The notes beneath the pieces were generated by a model. That model was not told the DNA's origin and did not search any database. It saw nothing but the letters and a program-made list of their open reading frames with translations. DNA of 64,000 nt, taken from assembly GCA_030068145.1 (NCBI GenBank), contig JAPJBO010000385.1:140294-204293 (forward strand), in the 5' to 3' direction. Of the stretch, positions 34,801-43,057 are shown in pieces (position 1 is the first letter of the stretch; the number at the start of each line of letters is the position of its first letter). Source of the DNA: Diplonema papillatum (taxonomy: Eukaryota; Euglenozoa; Diplonemea; Diplonemida; Diplonemidae). The position numbers and the translations under genes are program-made.

Positions 34801-37800
34801 GAAGGGGGGCCGGTAGCGAGGCGCACATATGTCCCAGCAAGCGCGTAGCCAACCGACTTCGCAAGTCCTACGATAGCGTTCCAGTCAGCATTCTCGACGA
34901 GAAAACCTTCATGGCGCATTCCACACGGCTTCACGAAAGTAACGTCAATCTTCATCTCCCCGTTGTTCCAGGCTTTCCTGACTCGCTCTCGTTCCTTTTC
35001 CTGCAACAAACCCCTGCATTGGTTTTGAACACACCGACATTACAAACGTTAATTTCTCTTCGTCAGCTAGTCGAATACCCGAGTTGCCGCCGGATAGACA
35101 GGCCGTCGCTTCCAATGGACATCCAGAACAAAAGAGAATTGAGACAACAAAAAACTATAATTGATCGTCGGGAACACACAAAAAAAGAAATGCCTTTACG
35201 ATGGAGGCTATCACCAGAAAGCTAGATTTTTGCCTCTTTGCGTGGGTTCTCGACCTCTGCTTCCTCGTCTGCCTTTCGTTTGAAGCCAACCATTTCAAAC
35301 ATCTTTTTGGCGTTGGCCTTTTCTTGTTCGGACATGCCCCTTGTGAGATCCTTCCTGGCCGCCACCTTCTTCTTATTTTTAGCAGCTTCTTTTTCTCTGA
35401 AAGCTTTTAGGTCTGCTTTCGCGTTCTTTGACAGCTTCTTGGCGAACTTCGGGCATCGACAACCGTGTCGTACAAACGACGTCCCGTCAGAAAGCCTGTC
35501 CGGCGGGTTGCTGACCTTTGTGCCACAAATACAAAGCACCCAAGAGGGTCCGAACTTCAGCCCCACCTTGCCGAACCTGTCACACAGCGCCTCCTCCAAC
35601 TTGTTCGTAATCATCGAGCTACTGTCCGCCCGCGATGTGTATGAGTTGTCGTGCACTTCCGCGTCGTGTGTTAGCAGGTGCTTTCGGACGTGCTTTGCCG
35701 AGTGCTTTTTCAGCTCCAAACGGACCACTATATGGAGGTTCAACTTCTTTTCGACGACCTTTTGTAGTCCCGCGTCGTTGAGCACTTCCGTCTCGTCGTC
35801 GCGCTCCTTATAAAACCAGCGACGTGCGACACCGGTAGCCCCCCTAAGGAAAGGAGCGTCTTTCTTTTCTGCAAGCTGGTTTCCGCATTCCAGCAGGTGC
35901 GGCCGTATTGTGGACTCGTGGAACGTTTGCAGCGAGCCGTTAGTCATAAAGTCGGCGTTGTACTTCATGTCTTCTTCCTTCAGGTCGATGGTGTCGCTTT
36001 CTTCGGTCTCGCTGTTGTCGTTCTCCTCACGCTCTTCCGTCGTGCGGACTTGGAGATATTTCGTAAAGCAGTGAAACGTAACGCCGATACAGAATTGCAT
36101 TTTACGCTTTTGAATTTTGTTTCGTGCCTTTATTTGGGTACTTTCTTTTGTAGCCAGTTCAATGGAAACGATCATTTTACGAGAGAGATGATTTGCGCTT
36201 TATTTAGAGTTCGAGCTCGCTTGAGATTCCGGATGCAAAAGTCACCTGTAAGGCGATTGCATCGTATTGGGGTCACATTTCGTTTAGGCTACAGCAGCAG
36301 ATGTTAGAACACAGAGAAGCATTTCATAAAGCTGTCTAGCTTTATTATGCAATGCTTCTCTGTTAAATTTAGGGTCAACGACAAAACGGATTCTATATAA
36401 CTGGATTACGACAAAGTGGATTATTAGTGGATTATAATCCAGTAATAATCCACTTTGTCGCTTTTGATAATCCACTTTGTCGCTTCTGACAACCGGCATG
36501 AATTATATAGGGGGACCCTTTCACAAAAAGTTCCCACAGGGAAAGTGACTATTTTGAGCTGTTTGAGTTCATTGAAACCATCAAAAGTGAGCTTAGGTCC
36601 GTCATACGGGGCGACAAAGTGGATTAGGCGACAAAGTGGATTGGCGACAAAGTGGATTATAATCCACTTTGTCGTAATCCAGTTATATAGAATCCACTTT
36701 GTCGTTTTCCCTAAATTTAAACGCGCCGGTTTGAAGACCCCTGGCGCCCCTGTCCACCAACACCCCCAAAAAGCCCCAAACCCTTTAACTAACTCCAAAG
36801 CCCCCGCAGTCTGAGGGAAACATGAGACCTATGCCCCTCAAGAACCACCAAAAAAAAAAAGGACACCCCAAGGCCAGTTCCCCGTAGTTCCCCCGTAGTA
36901 CCCCATGGTTATACCGATCACACCATAAAGGCCCTTTTATTTGTCCGGAACCCGAATTTTCATTATTCGTCTATGTTGGCCAGCCTTTTGCACACCCATC
37001 AAGGGAAAAACATGTCTAGAACCCATCTTTGGTCGTGAATGAGCAAAGATTACCCTCAAAGAGTAGGAAAACAGCGTCCGCAAGCTCCCGGAGGCTCTGA
37101 ACGCAGGGATCCACCCTCTGATCACTGTTCGCCAAACAACGGTCAGCCTGGCAGCTTCTTGTGGTCTGTCAGTACCAGAGATGCTCTACAAAACACCCAA
37201 TTGTGTGCTAGGAACGTACAAAAGGCACAGGAGAGCCCTCACATACAGTGTTTTAGGATGATTGCCGATGTGCCTCGTGCCCTGCACCGTCCTCAAAATG
37301 CTCGTGATTTGAAAAAAATGCTCGTGATTTGAAAACAACGTGCGCTCCGAGCCTCGGCTCGAATAGAGGCTATTCACATTGCATGTTCATAGGACCTCCA
37401 GTCTCGAAAAATATTGCATGCCTAATACTCTCGAGGGAAAAGACTTTCGGAAAGGGGAGCTATAGACCTACAGAAGTGGCTGGTGGTACCACGTGATTTG
37501 CTGCCACCTCCCGTCAAGAAGTTCTGGACTTGGCTTCTGGGAGGAGCGCCCCGGATCCAGCAGCGGCTGTGCAGCACATCTACATATCATAGATACTTCT
37601 TCCCTTGTCCCCTCGCGATCCCACCAACATGTTGCACAAGCGTACGCCATGCCCCAACTGTGTTGTAGCAGCGAACAGAGAAGACTCCGCAAGCCTCATG
37701 TCAACCACCAGCTGGGTCCCGAGTAGGGACGGCGAGCGATTTTAGCATCCTTTGCGGGCCGGATGTTGGCTTCGGGAGGCGGGTTATCTTCCGCGTGCGT

Positions 37801-40427
37801 TGTCTTCCAGGGGAGGAGGACGGTGTGCGCGAAGGTTACACCTCCTGGACGTGCGGGTGTGGTGGGTGGTTGGCAAAAAACCTGCAAAAATGTTGGCCGG
37901 AAATAAACCTGGCGGTTTTGCCCGGTTTTTGGGGGGCGCCAGGTTTTTTTCCGGCCAACATTTTTAGAAATACGGTATATCGTCTTCTTTCCACTTCTTC
38001 GCTTTCCATGCGCGATATCAGACATGACATCCGACATTGTTGGAGGTCCCCCCCGTTGGCCACATCTTGTCATCGAGCTCCCTCCCTGTGTATCCATAGC
38101 AAGGCAAAAATATCCGTGTCAGAAGCAATCTCCGGAGCGTCTCAGCTTTGACACGCCTCCAACCCGAGGTCAACCAGCACCTGCAGATGGTGACTACGAT
38201 GACGAAGAAGATGAGGAGTACGAAGAAAGCGAGGACAACCCGGCCGCAACTGCCGCGCAAGGCCCAGGCAGTCAGGTGTCAACTGTGCGACGAGACGAGC
38301 TCATCCAACAGGTGCACAGCGAAGCGGCAAGCTCGAACGTATCGGGTATGCCTTCGTACTTCAGCCCCTAGGGTTTGCGGGGACAAACAAAACGTCGAAA
38401 GACACTAATCGGTACGCCCATACGGGATCATCGGAAGCACAAATTGAGATTCAAGAAGTGCCCCTGTGCAGCTACAACGCCCAACCCGTGCTCCCTGCCA
38501 CGACAGCCGGTACGAGTACATGCCCAGAAAACTTTCATGAGGTAATGAGTCTCTTGAACGGTTTCGCACTTCGACAGTGACATTACCGTACAGAGCTCTT
38601 CATATCAGGAAGCAGGTTCCTGGTCCAGCCGCACTGCGCACTCAGGTCCGGGTACGTGTGCAGCATAGGGAAACATCGAAAGCTGCGCACAGCGGGAGAA
38701 GATTCAGGAATACGCTCGCACCGTATCTGAAGTGAATGAGGTCTTTCGGGAGCATTTGGGAAACGGGATTGATGCTGTCAACCCTCTTGGAACACGAAAG
38801 CCTTCTGCAGCTTTAGGGAGCAAGTTGTTGATGTTCTCATCTTGTATAATCTCATAATTCAGCAACCAAGTGTGCCACGTGTGTTGGTATTGTCTTTCGT
38901 GTGCTTGCATTTCTCAGATTCTTCACACAGCTTTCTGGTGTGAACTGGCCCCCTGCAAATCCGTGTTCACGATCTTAGTGTGATCCTCCGTTGCGTGCAA
39001 ATGACACCCGACTAACATAACTAGAGTAGAAACCCGTGGACAATCCAAACACAGCAACAACAACTCCCACAGACCATCCCGCCGCGGGTCTCCCGATAGC
39101 AGCGAGCAGCGGAAACAGAACGATCGAAACCTTAGAAATCACCCTGCACAGCGCTACAGGGCTGGCCAATGCAGACGGTTTGGGAAAAGGGAAGTCAGAC
39201 CCATTTGCGGAAATCACGATCCCCGGGCAAAAGAAGCAGAAGACGAAGACTGTCGACAACACATTGGAGCCTGTTTGGAACTTCGTAGCCTCGTACAATG
39301 CGACAAGCCTCGGTTCCGGCTCCCAGCCGATCACAGCAAAAATTGAGGTATTTGACGAAGACACCGTCTCCAACGATTTTCTCGGGCGCTGCCAGCTTCG
39401 TCTCTCAACACAACAACTTCAAGAAGCCGCCCTCAACCCTCTCAAACTGCCCGTTGCGCTCTACGATGCCAAAGACAACCCAGGTGCCGGAACTTTGCAG
39501 GTCACTGTCAGAACCACGGGAACCCTCCAGCAACATGCTTGCCCTGACCTCCTTCAGGTCACCATCTCTCGAGCCGTTGACCTGAAGAGTAAGGACGGCC
39601 AAAGCAAGTCGGACCCTTATGTCGTAATAGAGACTCCTGGGCACCCCACCTTTAAAACAGAAGTTGTGAACGATTCTGATCACCCTGTATGGAACCACAT
39701 CGTCACCTACCAACTCAACGGGAACCCGAACCTCACCATAAAAGCTACCGTTTTCGACTCAGACGTCGGCAAAGATGATTTCGTCGGCTGCACCGAATTC
39801 CCAGTCAACGAAGCTTTCCTTCAAAAAGCGCTCGAAGCGCCGCAAGAGGTGTCGAGTGCCCTGGTCCCAGAAAAGCAAGGTGCTGCTGGAAACTTGGGGC
39901 GGATCTTTGCGACGTTTCAGGCGGTACATGCTGAGAGTGTTGCTGGGGCTTGGCAACAGAAAGGGGCTAAGAGCAAAGGGGCCCCACCAGACGTGCTGAA
40001 TCTTAAGCTCGTGAGGGCGGTAGGGCTGAAAAAGATGGACACATTGGGGAAGGCAGACCCATACGTCGTGGTCACTTCGAAGGGTGAGGACCCGCAGCAG
40101 ACAGCAATCGTCAAGTCATCACTCGATCCTGCTTGGAACCATGTCATGTCATTCGACTTGCGTGGCAACCAACCACGAACCTTCACGATGACCGTATATG
40201 ATGCCGATGAGGGCTCCAGCGATGAGCTTATGGGTACGGCGACACTGGTACTTGATGAAAACAGGCTGTTTTCTACCCTTGGCAACCCAACACTGACATC
40301 ACTCCCAGTGTCTCTGAACGGCAAGCCTGCAGGAAAACTGGTTGTCTCCACGGCATCTTACCGGAATGACTCAGGTGTGCCGCATTTTTCAGGAAATTCA
40401 GGGGATCGATTTTTTGGGAAAGATTGA
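31836..40427 (+). CDS. multi-exon C2-domain protein interrupted by a 5.85-kb intronic insertion
   Basis: Exon 1 (31836-31977) starts at an ATG (MSKKPGFEATVPQINSEVES) and ends GCAG|GTATGC with one base over. Exon 2 (38100-38345) begins after CCATAG with two bases, completing an Ala codon, and carries the acidic run GDYDDEEDEEYEESED. A frame of 56 codons (38372-38541, FAGTNKTSKDTNRYAHTGSS) follows, then smaller pieces I cannot join. The C2 exon is 39030-40427. Intron 1 (31978-38099) holds the large element. The N-terminal half is disordered, and the C-terminal part would bind membranes or calcium. Linking exons 1-3 to the C2 exon is inference from order and strand. Confidence 0.5.
32649..35009 (-). 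CDS. ORF2 of the insertion: large intact protein of unknown family
   Basis: The frame is open for 786 codons. Its first ATG is at 34955 (MKIDVTFVKPCGMRHEGFLV), giving 768 residues. Recognisable features are a mixed globular body with conserved-looking acidic sites (CCMFTDRGAGVGGL, WKLSCGHCVLVPVLDKNRAV, TTGRFGTSWAAAWSL), a C-terminal basic helical region (SLIEGTVGSMKRHLQQQTNT, RIPWRFDADSHWRKD) and a Lys/Ser/Glu-rich nuclear-type tail. The layout recalls hAT-like DDE transposases, with an acidic residue before a small-residue turn and a late helical segment, but I cannot assign the triad. A decayed relative at 9260-10790 shows that the same blocks are conserved. Confidence 0.7.
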   Translation of the reverse strand: MLQEKERERVRKAWNNGEMKIDVTFVKPCGMRHEGFLVENADWNAIVGLAKSVGYALAGTYVRLATGPPSTVCLADCPVVLREDLWKLSCGHCVLVPVLDKNRAVVTDGGGLADGELRGIVDSLMAEDVKIRRIPRVLLIIQRVKVSRFRVERAWQSNLVARDISFLCAIEDKDVALQHDSTPVNENWHAIHLTATWMQGTSQRHHFLKACLSTVHDGSMVEDAVTEICCYFSSLTQELRGLGVLGPDAFFEQDRFCCMFTDRGAGVGGLKQPRVYEPVHRLHRTMSRVVTELKIGKEMTFLCAAANDVASSPAFAVWLREQGGPELKGVLWQRATTGRFGTSWAAAWSLSCTVGQKTLLGWYLDFLGSFDETTEYSKKKKNIVMYLTPRGTQERFRRIGLAFEIIAYPALRRIWQYAGEEVLDDDFTAGFASDLMATLGLYFTKIRTGKDIFGNPLWMEKARRGVTFPTKAPEVKFVCQRNSVQQFIRRMKAHLDAAGSIASYYGGPGVQMPTIKPIDEATDSAFLSSVAHRFACGIVAELTMYSKATADTPRPVKLGPSLIEGTVGSMKRHLQQQTNTRIRDECIRAKLSSTNAHLSIHQPYPKTIQQYAAQRIETIQARKDRCGLLKLTHYKAKQVSHDDRKKWQAERNDFIKRIPWRFDADSHWRKDALVQQAERRGIKSCQNWSKDKLVSACQEADEKLLLDELKQHALARSMRFRANVVAGKLLHDLEQKDAKTEEPEALPRPRSPSRQRKKQPQEDEPPLKKVRFETANSEDSESSEEM
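35222..36175 (-). CDS. ORF1 of the insertion: basic Cys/His protein of unknown family
   Basis: 317 codons from an ATG (MIVSIELATKESTQIKARNK) ending about 210 bp before ORF2 begins, on the same strand. There is an acidic stretch near residue 50 (EEREENDNSETEESD). Residues 210-255 carry a possible metal site, LCICGT...RHGCRCP (C-x-C, then H-x-C-x-C). The last 80 residues are Lys/Ala-rich helices with a nuclear-type end (KRKADEEAEVENPRKEAKI). Role unknown; the position suggests a DNA-binding partner of ORF2. Confidence 0.6.
   Translation of the reverse strand: MIVSIELATKESTQIKARNKIQKRKMQFCIGVTFHCFTKYLQVRTTEEREENDNSETEESDTIDLKEEDMKYNADFMTNGSLQTFHESTIRPHLLECGNQLAEKKDAPFLRGATGVARRWFYKERDDETEVLNDAGLQKVVEKKLNLHIVVRLELKKHSAKHVRKHLLTHDAEVHDNSYTSRADSSSMITNKLEEALCDRFGKVGLKFGPSWVLCICGTKVSNPPDRLSDGTSFVRHGCRCPKFAKKLSKNAKADLKAFREKEAAKNKKKVAARKDLTRGMSEQEKANAKKMFEMVGFKRKADEEAEVENPRKEAKI
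36306..36361. repeat. hairpin upstream of ORF1
   Basis: ACAGAGAAGCATTTCATAAA-GCT-GTCT-AGCTTTATTATGCAATGCTTCTCTGT is a near-perfect palindrome with a short loop, about 130 bp upstream of the ORF1 start on the minus strand. It could be a small foldback insertion or a regulatory hairpin. Confidence 0.7.
36364..36719. mobile_element. 356-bp MITE with internal 15-bp repeat units
   Basis: The left end TAAATTTAGGG, then ACGGATTCTATATAACTGGA and TTACGACAAAGTGGATTAT, is the inverted copy of the right end (TTATAATCCACTTTGTCGTA to CCCTAAATTTA). The TIR is about 63 bp. Inside, ATCCACTTTGTCG and its complement CGACAAAGTGGAT recur at least ten times in both orientations. It is nested in the larger insertion. 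Confidence 0.8.
36720..38099. other. no gene; end of insertion and intron 3' part
   Basis: Contains the ACTACGG leader at 36872-36907, the 53-bp dispersed repeat at 37356-37408, the right MITE core at 37885-37978, then ordinary intron sequence up to the CCATAG acceptor at 38099. I see no coding region. Confidence 0.5.
37356..37408 (+). repeat. 53-bp dispersed repeat, copy 2
   Basis: Matches 13177-13229 from GGCTCGAATAGAGGCTATTC to CCAGTCTCGAA with no difference that I can see. The flanks differ on both sides after at most a few bases. Confidence 0.8.
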
Positions 40428-40499
40428 TTCCCTCTGGTGGAAATGGCTTGACGATAACTTGAGATTATCTTCGGACAGGATTCCATGGTGTTTGCACTG
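39011..40499. repeat. C2-exon duplication unit, copy 1
   Basis: The 1.49-kb block from ACTAACATAACTAG to TGGTGTTTGCACTG is repeated at 43058-44551. The duplication covers the exon, its 3' acceptor and about 120 bp after the ORF. Homology ends abruptly at both sides. Confidence 0.95.
39030..40427 (+). CDS. triple-C2 exon, copy 1
   Basis: A frame of about 465 codons opens after a TAG acceptor (ACTAACATAACTAGAGTAG|AAACCC). There is no upstream ATG, which points to an internal or terminal exon. It holds three C2 domains: about residues 30-135 (KSDPFAEITI, VFDEDTVSND), 165-280 (KSDPYVVIET, VFDSDVGKDD) and 325-445 (KADPYVVVTS, VYDADEGSSD). The Asp pairs of the two calcium-binding loops are present in all three, so calcium-dependent lipid binding is expected. 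It either splices out at TCAG|GTGTGC (40375) or ends at the TGA at 40425. Confidence 0.75.
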   Translation, partial: KPVDNPNTATTTPTDHPAAGLPIAASSGNRTIETLEITLHSATGLANADGLGKGKSDPFAEITIPGQKKQKTKTVDNTLEPVWNFVASYNATSLGSGSQPITAKIEVFDEDTVSNDFLGRCQLRLSTQQLQEAALNPLKLPVALYDAKDNPGAGTLQVTVRTTGTLQQHACPDLLQVTISRAVDLKSKDGQSKSDPYVVIETPGHPTFKTEVVNDSDHPVWNHIVTYQLNGNPNLTIKATVFDSDVGKDDFVGCTEFPVNEAFLQKALEAPQEVSSALVPEKQGAAGNLGRIFATFQAVHAESVAGAWQQKGAKSKGAPPDVLNLKLVRAVGLKKMDTLGKADPYVVVTSKGEDPQQTAIVKSSLDPAWNHVMSFDLRGNQPRTFTMTVYDADEGSSDELMGTATLVLDENRLFSTLGNPTLTSLPVSLNGKPAGKLVVSTASYRNDSGVPHFSGNSGDRFFGKD

Positions 40500-40877
40500 C
40501 CCATGTACCCCCTTTTTTTGGGACAAAAATTATAGGAGGTGGCTGCTCAAGCTTTTCGTGCTGCGGAAAACCTTGTTGCATTTGAACATGTTCCCCGGAT
40601 GTTGCCCCACATTTTTCCTCCCCAGATTAGCTGATTTTCGAGCCTCCAGGCGAACATCGTACTTTTCATGGACAGTTGACTGGGGAAGCGGATACCATTA
40701 TTTCGCAATCATGGGTTTTGAGCTAAAACCCGACACCTTCCTCCCGAAAACATCATTCTTTCTGGGTGTTTTGCCATATTTTGGATAGCTCGTGCATTTT
40801 GGCGACCTCTTTCACCAACCAAAAATCCACATGGTGGTGCCAGTCTATCTCAAGAGTTTGCAAAAAACGCGCTTTAG

Positions 40878-42603
40878 AAGGTGGGATAGCGCGGGAAACT
40901 GCTAAACGCACCATCTAGAGGGTGGGATAGCTCGGGAAATTGTGATAAGCGTGTTGAAGAGGGTGGAATAGCCCGCAGGAGTTCGGCGAAGCAAGGGCGG
41001 CCGCGAATCTCGTTGTGAAGGTGGATGCTGAGGTTCCGAAGAGGATACGGAATCGAGCTCGTCGAAGCTGCCAGTCGCATCCGAGGCGGCCGACGACACG
41101 GACGTCGAGAAACTCGGCGACCCGTCTGACCCGGCCGCGCCGCCCCTCCGCCCGCACGCGCATTCCGCCCCCACCGCGCTGCGAGGAACACACCCCAGAC
41201 AAAATCACAGCCAGCGCGCGCTTCACGCTAGCGTCGGCGCAACGCGTTCGTACGCCTGCAGTCCACCCCTGCCGGCGCACAGTCATAAGACGGTCGTTGT
41301 CGCGCAAGCTGCGTCCAGGTTGCTTGCCGTAATCGCGCCCGGATGGCGTGGTGCCTCTCGCCCCGCTCCATGTCGAGGAGCCGACGGCCTTCAAGCGCCG
41401 CGGTCGCGAAGTCGTTGCCTTCGAATTCGATCCCCGCAACCAAGAAGCCGTCGGAGAAGGCGACCCCGACAGGCCCGAGGCGCGCCCTCGGCAACAAAAC
41501 GCCGTGCCGTCCGTACAGCCGGACGATGTTCCGCATGCGAGCGCACACACGCGGCAGCCTCTCGCACGTGTAAAGCGAGCACAGGATTCTGTAGGGTCGC
41601 GCTAGCAGCGGGTCCATGCGGTGGGCTTTCGCCAGAATGGACAACACCGCCGTCACGTTCCTTGAAGGGTGCTTCGTCCGAAGGCACCTTTCACCACCCG
41701 CGACCGCAGCCCCTTCAGGCATGTCTGCGAGTACCCCTCGTACGAACACCCCGCAAGCACGCTCCCGAGGACGTTGGAGCCCGCCACCTCGCAGCGGACC
41801 TCGAACGGGAGGTCTCGCAGCGGACCTCGAACGGGACGTGCGAGGTGCTCAGCCTGTCCAGCAACGCGTCATGGGCCCTCAAACGCGCATCGTTCGTGCG
41901 TTCCGCCTGGACGCTCGCGACGCACGTGCGAAGACCGAGAATCTTCGCAGCTCGTCGTCGACCTTCAGCTCGCTAGCATAAGGCCGACGCCGACGCTGTT
42001 GCGTCGTGCCTGCGAAGATTCCCATCGCCAGTGTCTTCGTCAAGTTGAGCCGCATCCCGGTCAGGGCACAGAACTGCGCGATGTTGTCGACCGCCTGCTG
42101 CCGGTCGGACACCACGGACGCGAAGAGCGTGGCATCATCCGCCAACGACTCCGACGAAACGTCCGGTACGCGCGCCGACACCGCCCGGAGCACAATCGAC
42201 AGCAAGGCGTTGATGAGGATCACCGAGAGTGGGCACCCCTGTAAGATACCGTTGGTGACCTCGAACTCAGACCCTACGCCCAGTGGCAATTTAAAACGGC
42301 GCCTCATCCCACGGTACATGGCGCGCAGGGGGCGCAGGATGCGCGCGTCGAGGCCCATCTCTTCGGCGAGCCGGAGAACGATCCCTTGCGGTACACGGTC
42401 GAAGCACTTCGTCGTCGAGCAGCGTCTCCTCGATCAGCGTCGTCAGCTCCATGAGGACGTCGTCCGTCCGATGCCCTCTGCGGAAGCCGTGCTGCAACGG
42501 AAGGATCCAGCCATCCTGTCATTCCATGACGCATGCATTCCGAGCTATCCCACCCTCTACAAGGCGTTTTTTGCGATTTCCCGAGCTATCCCACCCTCTA
42601 GAA
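40878..42603 (-). mobile_element. RT-bearing unit bounded by inverted arrays of a 41-bp repeat
   Basis: The left side carries three direct copies of a unit starting GAGGGTGGGATAGCTCGGGA (40878-40980). The right side carries two copies in inverse orientation (TCCCGAGCTATCCCACCCTC, 42540-42603). Between them the minus strand encodes pieces of a non-LTR-type reverse transcriptase: QHGFRRGHRTDDVLMELTTL, then GILQGCPLSVILINALLSI, SLADDATLFASV and MRLNLTKTLAMGIF, followed by a Arg-rich C-terminal part (41749-41228). The catalytic YADD position reads LADD. Frames change between the pieces, so this copy is broken. Similar RT blocks occur in the LINE at 47.7-48.1 kb. Inverted terminal arrays are not usual for LINEs. 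Confidence 0.6.
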
Positions 42604-43057
42604 TGCGGGCCGACCGGGCACAGTGACCGACCTGTACGAGGGTGCATGGGGTCATCGTCGAAGGGATGCAGGTGGAGGTCGCGGCCCTTCACCGCCTCAT
42701 GGCGACGGTGTATGCTGCGCGTGGAGGCCGTGCGATGCGGGCGCTCAAGGGCAGGCTGTCTGCCTTGCGGTGGACGAACGCGGGCGACGTGTCCTGCATC
42801 GAGCTGGCGGTGGACTTCGAGGTCCACACCGGGTTCGACGTCCCTGCCCCCCCCGGGAACGACGACGACGACGTGCCGATCTCGGCGACGACCGGCACTG
42901 GCCTCGCCGGCCCGAACACACCGCGCGCACCCTGCCCTCATCGATGGCCGGCCCTGACTCGGGCCCTTTTTCTGGTTCTGATTCCGACCCTTGGGTTGTT
43001 GTTGTTTCGAGCGAAAACCTATCAAAAAATTGACCCAAAAGAACACTACAAAAAACT
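42604..43057. other. GC-rich stretch between RT unit and second C2 exon
   Basis: Open frames occur on both strands (42642-43067 plus begins MHGVIVEGMQVEVAALHRLM; 42519-43046 minus). The plus frame looks the more protein-like in its first half but ends in the AT-rich acceptor region of the C2 exon. I cannot decide between a retroelement remnant and a host exon. Confidence 0.3.

Larger units (their letters stand above)
32129..37980. mobile_element. 5.85-kb composite insertion with TIRs and two ORFs, family unknown
   Basis: The outer ends are perfect inverted repeats of 23 bp beginning CCGTATTTCTAAAAATGTTG, each next to TA, which fits a TA target duplication of Tc1/mariner type. Just inside each end lies a palindromic core (GGAAATAAACCTGGCGGTTTTG...GGCGCCAGGTTT at 32188-32262 and 37898-37965) in the same orientation. 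The ends therefore look like two copies of one MITE whose inner termini have decayed, enclosing ORF1 and ORF2 on the minus strand. A direct ACTACGG leader motif lies outside the ORFs on both sides (36872-36907 and 32284-32315), so the ORF-bearing unit may be an older element trapped between two MITEs. Confidence 0.6.

Noticed and set aside
40375-40392. An 18-nt intron GTGTGCCGCATTTTTCAG after the C2 domains
   Set aside because: Removing it does not change the frame, both copies read through equally well, and no independent evidence requires it.
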